Shown here in pieces: positions 55,778 through 64,000 of a DNA stretch of 64,000 bases. Positions within the stretch are counted from its first letter, which is position 1. Every line of letters starts with the position of its first letter. Under the pieces are notes generated by a model. It saw nothing but the letters and a program-made list of their open reading frames with translations, did no database searches and was not told the origin of the DNA. Origin of the DNA: Isoetes taiwanensis. Lineage: Eukaryota > Streptophyta > Lycopodiopsida > Isoetales > Isoetaceae. The stretch spans positions 2,969,279 to 3,033,278 of the forward strand of contig JAJEKV010000067.1 of the NCBI GenBank assembly GCA_021234155.1, read 5' to 3'. The position numbers and the translations under genes are program-made.

Positions 55778-58700
55778 ATGGCCTATCGTCGTGAATTTCA
55801 AGCCAGAGCGCACCAATATGAAGATATTGCATATCAATATGAAGAGGATGAAACTATTGACGAACCCGAGAACGAAGTCTTTCGTGATGAGCCGATGCTC
55901 GATATGTTGCACGCTCTTCAAGAATTACCTGATATTGATTTAGATGATGTCGAGGATGGTGGTGGAGAGGATATGGTAGAAGATGTGGGACCCTTCGAGG
56001 ATTGGTCGTCATCGACGATGACCCTATTGTTATCGAAAGCGAAAACTTGATTATTTCCCCGCGCCTCGAACCTCTCGTTTGTCGGCGTGCCTGCTAATTC
56101 TCAATCTCCAAACCAAGTTCAAGTGGAGCAATGCAAGTGTCTCTGCTCTATTGAGGTGACATACTTATCAAGTCTTTCTATCTTACCACCATCTCCATCT
56201 TTTATCTTACCACTCTTAGATGCGCAGGTTATTGCACGAGAAGATCCTTCCAGAGAAGAACAATATGCCTCTGAGCCGGATCTCAAGTTAAGAAAATGAT
56301 TCAAGCGACCGGCCTTGGTTATAAAGTCATAACCATGTCCAAATGATTGTATGATCTTCTATCCCCCTGCCGAGCATGAGAAGTCCACTCATTGTCTCGT
56401 ATGTAATGAACCGAGATACAGGAATGACCTAAAGGGAAAAACGGTACCTCAGAAGGTTATTCGACACTTTCCAATAATCCCAAGGTATATGCATCACCAC
56501 TTCTTACAAATAGTTGTAAATTCACTTATTTTCGGTACTTATATGTTGCCTATAATTTATTCTATAGGTTAAAGTTGATGTTCCGTTGCAAGACATTGGC
56601 TAGCCTAATGGACTTCACGGCTACACATGCATCTAGTGATGATGTGATGCGAGTCCGGCGGCACAAGCAGAGCTTTTGGAAGCATGTCGATGCGACATGG
56701 CGACTTTTGAAAAAGAACCACGTAACGTGCATTTGGGCCTGGCCACCGATGGCGTAAACCCATATGGTACACAATCGACTGCATGGTCTACATGGCCAGT
56801 GATGATAGTGAACTACAACATACCCCCATGGTTGTTGATGAAGAGTGGGCACATTATGATGACTTTATTGATACCTGGGAAGAAAAAACCAAGTAATTTA
56901 GATGTTTACCTAATAATAATTGTGGATGAGTTACTATCTTTGTGGAACACAGGTATTCAGGTCTACGATGCACATAAAAAGGACGTTTTTAATCTTAGAG
57001 GTATACTATTGTGGACTATGCATGACTTTCCTGGGCTTGCCGAGTGTTCTGGGTTTAAGACATCGGGGCACTTCCCTTGCATGATATGTGGGGAAAAGTT
57101 GCAGCACCGTCACTCTAAGCATCTGAAGAAAGTAGTATACGAGGGTTTTAGGAAGTATTTGCCGCTCACGCACCCCTTCAGAAAGCAAATGCACACAATT
57201 CGGGTGGCAAGAGACTATCTGAGAACCACCAAAGCGTAATTACCATACGAGAATGGGGTGAGCGTTGGGATAAGAAGGAAGAGGGGGAAAATCCGCAAGG
57301 GAAAATCCGAGGGGGCACACAGAATCGAGGAGGTCGTAGCCGACCTAGACAGTGAGGATGAGGAATTATACAGTGGTGGCGAGGAAGCCGCGGAGGAGGA
57401 AGTCTTTACTGCCAATATGAAAAGGAAGTCTGTTTTTTATAGACTACCATATTGGACCGACCTATTGATTCAACACCTTTTAGACCCGATGCATATCTTC
57501 AAGAACGTGGGAAACTCTTTATGGAAGCATGTATTTGGTCAAAAAGACACAACAAATGCCAGGATGGACCTTAAGGTAAGTAACACAAAGAAAGAGGCAT
57601 GGATCCGAGGTGAAGGGCAACCACTTCCTCCGGCAAAATGGGTTATTGCTAGGGCTGACCATCGAGCTATTTACGATGATTTAAGGGCCCTTAGAACACC
57701 AACTGGTTATATGCAATCATTGCGAACCGCATTCACAAGTAGTGGGGCTGACTGGTTTAAAGTCCTATGACTGGCATAAGTTCTTGCATGTAAGCAATTG
57801 AAGTCCACATATATGCACTACTATAAAATGTAACCCATAACTTATATTTGGTGTTTGGATCATGCAGTTTTTCATGCCCCTGACCTTTAGGGGAGTTTTA
57901 GACAAGGGACCATTGGAGGCAATAAGTGCCCTATCAAAGGTCATAAGGTTGTTACCCATGTTGATTTAGTGGTCCCCCGTCTATTTTATTTGTGGCTAAG
58001 TTTTTTGTTTTGGACCTCATAGGTGGATGTGTAAAAAAACTATACCGAAAGACGAAATTGAAGAGATGAAAGTGAAAATGGCAGAGGCATGTTGCTTGTT
58101 GGAGAAGGAGTTTTCTACGAGCTTTCTTGACAGTCAAACCCATCTTTTGGTACATCTTATTGAGGAAGTGGAGCTCGCGGGAACTGTACATGCCAGATGG
58201 ATGTTTTTCTTGGAAAGGTTTATGAAGGTATTGAAGGATATGGTGCGTCAAAGAGCACGTCCTGAAGGTAGTATGGCAGAGGGATGGCTTGCTGAAAAGA
58301 GTCACATGATGAGAAATATATTTCGCCGTAGTACATCGGATGCACCTCGCTTATGGAGTGATGAAGGGGACGAGAAGATTGTGGGGGTAGTAATGGTATG
58401 CAGAAGTCATTTCCGATTGATATGATCATTAAGGTTAATCAATTTCTTCTTTACAATTCGGCACCAATGGCAAAATGGATTGCTCGTTATGAGAACGCAA
58501 AGGAAGAAATGGAAGAGAAGAGGCATGAATGGAGACGACACAATAGACGAGCCCCGTACCCTGATGGATATGAACCCTTGCCGGACAAGATGGAAAGAGA
58601 ATGGGTACTACAGGCTTTGACCGATGCATATTACAAGGGGGAGTATATTACAGCTACGGAATGGGCATACGCACAAGGTGTCATGAAAAAGGTAGTTGCA

Positions 58701-59050
58701 ACAAATTATGTTGATGTCGAAATCGAGTATTTTCTTTTGATGTTATTGTATCTATTGACATTAATGGTGCTTTTGGCCGGTATATATCTTACTCCTCGAT
58801 ATGGTGGCATGGGACCCACTATCGTGTGAGTTCTCTTGACATACGGGGAAGACTTGTGGCTGCGGAGTCATGGCATCATTCACGATGGAGTTTCAATCAA
58901 GTGTTGCCGATCGTGAATCGTCGGGGAAGCCACCCGTGATTGGGTGGGAGGTTAAAGACTATAATGGAGGTGGATGTTGGTGGCAATTTTAAGACCTTCA
59001 TATTTGATGTCGATTGGTTTGACCTTCAATTAAGGGGCCAGGCCTACAAA
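55778..59050 (+). pseudogene. tnp2-like (TnpD-type) CACTA transposase, broken, second copy
   Basis: Plus-strand blocks follow tnp2 order. First an acidic N-terminal spacer (PMLDMLHALQELPDIDLDD), then NDCMIFYPPAEHEKSTHC with VCNEPRYRN and VPQKVIRHFPIIPRY. Next RNVHLGLATDGVNPYG, NIPPWLLMKSGH, LLWTMHDFPGLAEC and CMICGEK. Then YRLPYWTDLLIQHLLDPMHIF with KNVGNSLWKH (57440-57530), CCLLEKEFSTSFLD, ARWMFFLERFMKVLKD, RPEGSMAEGW and finally FKTFIFDVDWFDLQ near 59010. Frame changes near 56345 and 56680, stops near 57990 and a probable intron at 57765-57860 break it. It is clearly related to, but well diverged from, the copy at 3.7-7.7 kb. Confidence 0.85.
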
Positions 59051-60240
59051 GAAAGTATGATAGAACAAGTGGCTTTTTTTTGTCAACTCTAGCAAGATGT
59101 ACCACGGTAGTGAGGCGCTTGTCCTTCTAGACAAGCGTGAGCAGTACACACATACACATATCCACTTCAAAATTTAGACCATCAATATCAATCTCACGTC
59201 CGGCTTCTTTGACCAGATTTTTTTCTTTTTACCGTCGACAAGACCCAACATGGTGGTTTATCATACAAACTACCGAGGGGGCCCAATATTCCAAGGTGTT
59301 GTGCTAGAGGAGTCAATAACGTCGAAGAGCCCTACGGCATATCAAGGCATTCAAACTCACAGGAAAAGCGAGCATCAAGAGGTTGGACCACCAGCTCTCA
59401 TGCGGCATCTTACACCGAGCAATTCCACGAAATCTGGATGTACTTCGGGCATTTTAATACAAATGTTGGCAATGCTAACAATGGCGACTCTAGTTAGCAC
59501 CTAGAGGAGGCGATCATTAAATTCTATATGTCAAATATTATGCACATCCTCGATTGCAATCCTTCCGATAGGCTATGTCTATTGGTCTTCGTGTGCAATA
59601 AAAACCCATTCAATTCAATTCTTTTTCCTCCCCCCTCCCCCTTTTGGTATACATTATATCGGAGGAATAAAGAACGGGTGGAACATGGGCTCAAAGAAGC
59701 CACATAGGCTCAAGCATTGCCCCTAGACTAGAACATGCCACCTAGGCTCCAATAGAAGATCAAATATATGCCACATAAAGTAGAAAAAAAAATACAACAC
59801 ATGGCGTCACAATGACATGTTGCCACAATGACATGGAGGCCAGCAAGCGGTTTGCACAAGCACTCAAATCTTTGGTAAGGATTTGGATTTCAACTCGTCC
59901 CAAAGAGTCTTCAATGGTATCTTAGTTACTTAGATTTTCTCTAACCTTAAACCAATTGCCACCACCAAGTTAACTCCGATCATTGCTTAATTTGATGCTA
60001 TCCACTAGCTTTACATTTGTGGATCAACTGCTCTACCTTTCAAAGCAGGATAATAATAATGGTATTTTGTAGGGTGAACAAGTCCAAATACATAGAGTGA
60101 AGCATGAGGAGCCTAAAGGCGTTGAGCGTGTAGGCGTTGCATTTCCCTTAGGGTCGAACATGCCACCTAGGTTCAAACAAGCCTCTTAGGCTCAAGCATT
60201 GTCTAGGCTCAAACATGCCCCAGTATCAAACATGTACACA
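59051..60240. other. No gene; repeated CACCTAGGCTC-type phrases
   Basis: AACATGCCACCTAGG(C/T)TC appears at about 59733 and 60159, and TAGGCTCAAGCATTG at about 59707 and 60188, showing a local duplication. This stretch would be the subterminal side of the second tnp2 gene, but no CACTA terminus is visible. Confidence 0.45.
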
Positions 60241-60350
60241 ACAAAAATAAAAATAGTTTAACCGACGTCGCTATAACAACAAAAATAAAAATAGTTTAAC
60301 CGACGTCGCTATAACAAAATGCGTCAAGCATGCGACGTATTGACGTCATA
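60241..60350. repeat. 38-bp tandem duplication and GACGTC/GCATGC sites
   Basis: A 38-base unit holding AATAGTTTAACCGACGTCGC is present twice (60242-60317). It is followed by GCGTCAAGCATGCGACGTATTGACGTC-like sites, the same word family as the arrays at 48.5 and 52.0 kb. This could be the opposite subterminal region of a transposon spanning the SET and tnp2 genes. Confidence 0.7.
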
Positions 60351-60399
60351 TGATGCGACATTGCAATGGCGTTAAAAACTCATTTCTTAGTTGGGTGAA

Positions 60400-60830
60400 C
60401 ATGAGTGGCCTACGGCGGGGGAAATTGGTCCCCGGGGGCAATGTCGGCGTCACGAGTCCATTTGCGAGCCCGAATCAGCGGTTCGGGGGCGAGATCGCCC
60501 CTCCATCCAGGGCCTTGGGAGAGGAAATGGGGCAAGCGACTTCAGGGGATTTTAGGGTCTCCTCTCGGCGTCAACACACCCCCTCCCCGTCAGAGTCGCG
60601 GCGCCAAAGGTCCCTGCTTAGAATCGACAAGGAGAGAGCCTCAAAAGCGTAAACCACGTGGGTTTGCGGGTTCTAGAAGGGTTTGCGTTTTGGGGGCGAC
60701 TTGGTCTGATGCATTGCACTTGGGACCTGGCCGAGAAGCTGCAGCCGAGAATCACGAGCAAGGGGAACTGGCGGGCGGAGTTTGGGCTGTCCTCCTCCCG
60801 ATGTAGCAAGTAGAAGTGGGGAGCTTTTGC
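60400..60830 (+). other. GC-rich segment with open frames, function unknown
   Basis: Two overlapping plus-strand frames (60350-60652 and 60405-60806) span a GC-rich stretch rich in Arg, Gly, Pro and Ser. No recognised domain, TATA box or splice pattern is convincing. It could be a captured exon or chance open frames in GC-rich DNA. Confidence 0.25.
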
Positions 60831-61540
60831 GATGGCAAGACATTCATAAATTAGCAATTAATGCATTATGCGTAAACAAATTCTGATTTTTTGCCGGTGG
60901 ATTCCTAATCCATCTCCGGCACACCCAATTTTGAAATTTTAGGAGAAGGTCTAGGTCAAAAGGGTTAGCTAAGGTCAAAGGAATGGAGTTTGTGGGATCG
61001 TTGTACTTAGGGTTGACCTTGGCATTTGGGCGTTATACTTGGTCTAAGATTGCATTGAGAATATAAGCATCATAACTATTAGAATGAAGATAAATGATTC
61101 TGAGAAAAGCATCATAACTACTAGAATGAAGATAAATGATTTACGGAAAAGCAAAAAGACTAGTGCGGGTTGTGGGGGAAAGGGGTTAGATTTGGTTGCT
61201 TGTGATGATGGTTGTGTTTCAAAGATTATCAAGGCATATGGATAGAGAATGCCCTTGTTCAGCGGATTTGCTCCCTAAAGCTATTTGACATGGGGTAAAA
61301 GCATGAAAGGGTGTCTATAAATGTAGCCCTTTTTGTACATATACATATGTACAAAATGCACATTTTGGAATAACTTGTCATCATGATCCGCTAGTAAGCG
61401 CCATGATTAATGGCTATCCACTACTCGAACCCCAATTATCGGATTTTGAAATTCTTTCCCAAATTCTTTCTTGGTTTGCCTCTCGTTCACTATCCCCCTG
61501 CCTTCTCTGCTTGAATTCCGATCACGAATTCTTCATCTAG
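60831..61540. other. No supportable gene
   Basis: AT-rich sequence. A ~48-bp phrase, ATCATAACTA(C/T)TAGAATGAAG plus ATAAATGATT, is tandemly duplicated at about 61068-61150. Confidence 0.4.
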
Positions 61541-61542
61541 CT

Positions 61543-64000
61543 ATGGCCCCAAAACGCCCCCGGATGAGTGCTTGCTCATCACCACCAGCCCAAGCAAGAA
61601 GCCGGTGCTTCCGGCGATGGATTTTACCTCAAGGAGTTTACGTTTGGGTTACGAGGTGATCCAAGCCAAAGACCTCCGTGATAAAAACATGCAGAGGCCC
61701 ACATACCCAACCTAGAGATGGTTATGAGCGAGGTATGGGGTGAAGCTCAAAAAGCAGGGCGAGGATTCAAGGAAGGGAGAATCGAGCATGGAAAGATGAT
61801 TTTTTAAATATTATGAATTGGTTTATGGCAAGAAGCAAGGTTACAAACCATTATATTTCTACCTATTTTGCGAGCATTTGCTCTTCACTTGAAGGGGCGG
61901 CTTGTTGATTGGGTGGGCGTGGCTAGGACCGCCAAAGATCTTGCCAAAACCCTCATTTCGGGCGTTCTGAGAGGACCCTACAGCGGGTAAATCCTCAACT
62001 ATCAAACGGGGACATCGTATTGCGGTGAGAATATTAGAGCCACAGGTTATTCTAGATCAGATGTTGACACAATAAAGCGATTACTTAAGCATGGGTTGGA
62101 GGAGAAAACTAACCTATTGAATGAAGTAGAAGCATTGGAAGAAAGAAGGAGGGATGCATTGAAGGTCATCGGCCCGGATTGAGGGTAGAAAGGATATGCT
62201 ATCAGAAGATCTGCAGCCAGTCTGCCGAGAAAATAGATGAGACAAAGCAGAATTTGACAAATTGTCCCGGGATCTGCTTTGGAAATCAAGTTATGTTTGG
62301 TGTTGAAGTACAAGTTGGAAGACTTGGTTATGAGTAGACATGATAAAGAGCGACACTCTTCTAAGCTAGACATTGGTTTTGCGAGGGAAGCAACTAAAGA
62401 AATTGAAAGGCATGAAATCTCAATTGAACAAGCAAAGGAAAAACTTAATTGCATTGAATTGGTTCAGCAAAGGCATTCCACTGATTTTGGATTTCATGGG
62501 GAGAGCGGGACCTATTGTTTACACCGAGGCCCTACTGTAGGAGCTACTTCTATATAAGCGATTCATCATTCGGTTCATGTACTGTTGTGGCCAAGGCTTT
62601 GGCAAAAGCGGTTTGTTCTTTGCTAGCTCCATGCGAGGAGATGCTTATTGCCTCTTACGCTTGTGTTATCTGGTCCATGAAAGGCAATTGCATAAAAGGT
62701 TGCATCACGGGATGAGGGCATTGAATTCAGCTTGGTTTCCTGCTTTGTGAAAGGTATGCATTGCTCTCAACTAATTTAAACTTATATTTCACTTAATTCA
62801 TATTTGTTATTGTAATCTGCATAGTTCTACATGTATGGCTTTGATTGCATTGCTATTCCTTGTACATGTATAACTTTTTAGTGTACATCAAGCTTGAGAG
62901 GTACATAGGCATATATTTGCTTGTTTATTGATGCTTTTATTTTTGAGCTTGGATTTGCAGGTTGTATGGAGTTGTATATGTCTCTAATGGAGTCTACATC
63001 GCAAATAGATGTACATGCATTTATTTTTAGAGTGCATCGTAGATGGATTCATAAGTATGTGCATTTTTACATATATGTGCTTTTTTTGGCATAGATCTAC
63101 ATTCTCTAACGGATACACGGGTACATCGGGTACATCGAGTGTACATCTGGAATGCTTGATGTACCTTTATGTACATTGAGGAACATGTACATGTACATTT
63201 GGCTATGGTTAAATGTAGTTACTTACATTTGGTACATTTTATGTACATGAAATGTACATGCTTGGCAGAATGTACCAGATATTTCTCATTAGTTCTGTTT
63301 TCATGTTCTTTTATGTCTATTGAAATTTAGATCATTTGTTTGTTTGCAGATGAGGCTGTTCCTATCCCAGAAGCAGCTTTAATGGCTGATGTATTAATGC
63401 CAGTAATAGAACAAATCACAATGATGCCTCCTCGAACATGGCAAAGTGAAGTTGAGGAAATTGAGAGGATGGCACTTGAGAAAGCTAAAAGCGATTCTGG
63501 TCTGAGACCCTTCAATGACCTTCGAAACTCCATCACCAAGTGCTAAATTAGTAATTGTAGAAGCTAAGAAAGATTCAATTTACCGGCATCATCTGCGGTC
63601 CCAGTTACGGACACATTCTGAAAAAGCTACAAAGGAATCAGATCAGATTTTATCAGGAGATACCAGGGAAGAGGAAGCCGAGTTGGTAGTTGAGTCCACT
63701 CCAAAGAGGAGGCAAAAGAATGCTGGTGATGGCACTCCAAGAGGAAAAAAACAGGCAAAATCTCCAGCAGCAAAAAAATGTCCTCCGAAAAGAAAATCTC
63801 CAGGCAAAAAAGTGCCACCACCACCTAGAAAGAGGTATGTCCAAGATGAACTAATTTTGTTAAACATCTCAGATTTATGATAATTAACCACATTTTTTTT
63901 GTATATAGGACACGATCACAGGCCGTGAAGGAAGCTGATCCTGATCCTTCTGAGTCGGAACCGGAAGAGGAAGAGGATGAGGATCTACAAGCAAATATTG
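61543..64000 (+). pseudogene. Decayed multi-exon coiled-coil gene, runs off the window
   Basis: Not assigned to a family. The pieces are collinear on the plus strand. MAPKRPRM and a short N-terminal part come first (61543), then HIPNLEMVMSEVWGEAQKAG, YELVYGKKQGYKPLYFYLF and LVDWVGVARTAKDLAKTLI (61700-61970). A coiled-coil-like segment follows, with TIKRLLKHGLEEKTNLLNEV and later EIERHEISIEQAKEKLN (62060-62480). After an intron, DEAVPIPEAALMADVLM begins at 63350. Next is a very basic Lys/Pro region with PKRRQKNAGDG and SPAAKKCPPKRKSPGKK. After another GT-AG intron (63837-63909) comes an acidic stretch with ESEPEEEEDEDLQ. Frame changes between pieces argue for decay. The layout recalls plant transposon-associated proteins, but that is a guess. 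Confidence 0.4.
62860..63275. repeat. GTACAT-rich region
   Basis: GTACAT, ATGTAC or TGTACATG words occur about fifteen times, at irregular spacing, within a probable intron of the terminal gene. GTACATCG(G/A)GTACATCGAGTG is the densest part (63120-63150). Confidence 0.75.

Larger units (their letters stand above)
42791..59050. mobile_element. Second CACTA element, left end clear, right end not found
   Basis: It opens with CACTACAACATAATATGGTG and a TTTTTCGTC / GCGTCA pattern, the inverted counterpart of the first element's right end. A tnpA-like terminal exon lies 1.1 kb inside on the minus strand and a tnp2 gene lies far to the right on the plus strand. This is the first element's gene order, inverted. 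No TTGTAGTG terminus was found to the right. The extent, and whether one or several nested elements are present, are therefore uncertain. Confidence 0.5.

Noticed and set aside
57741-57760. GTAGTG as the right end of the second CACTA element
   Set aside because: It lies inside tnp2 coding sequence, lacks TTGTAGTG and is not followed by the expected triplet GGA.

Overview
This is nuclear DNA of a land plant. The basis is plant-type TTTAGGG repeats, CACTA transposases of the En/Spm class, a Ty3/gypsy remnant, a plant-type LINE, plant Helitrons, GT-AG introns and a trihelix-like fragment. Host genes are sparse and the transposases are diverged, so a large, repeat-rich and perhaps non-seed plant genome is plausible, but that is inference. 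I saw no prokaryotic or organellar genes.

Layout. 1-2136: anonymous DNA ending in a ~210-bp tandem repeat. 2137-14869: a 12.7-kb degenerate CACTA element that splits that repeat. It carries a broken tnp2 transposase (minus), a trihelix-like fragment (minus) and a broken tnpA-like gene (plus) containing (CT)70. 15.6-17.5 kb: a Ty3/gypsy gag-protease remnant. 20617-23274: the one clearly intact host gene, an intronless 885-codon fusion of an N-terminal helical region, a complete TKL-type protein kinase and a GH18 chitinase-like domain with its catalytic acids replaced. It is preceded by short direct repeats and an overlapping upstream ORF.

24.5-28.2 kb holds no recognisable gene. 28.2-40.0 kb is a tandem duplication with ~6.1-kb spacing. 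Each copy has part of a LINE, a small gene with a TATA box and a nuclear-localisation-like motif, and a Helitron ending in a hairpin and CTAG. Different internal losses have damaged each copy. 41.7-42.79 kb is a 1.1-kb polypurine tract.

A second CACTA terminus begins exactly at 42791, with a tnpA-like terminal exon just inside it in the opposite orientation to the first element. To its right lie CpG-rich GACGTC/GCATGC arrays, a captured SNF2 (Rad5-like) helicase fragment that keeps an intron, a SET-domain gene whose upstream exons resemble a transposase-associated zinc domain, a GC-rich block and a broken tnp2 gene on the plus strand. No right terminus was found. 61.5 kb to the end holds a decayed coiled-coil gene running off the window.

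The most interesting items are the kinase/pseudo-chitinase fusion and the SET gene embedded in transposon-type sequence.
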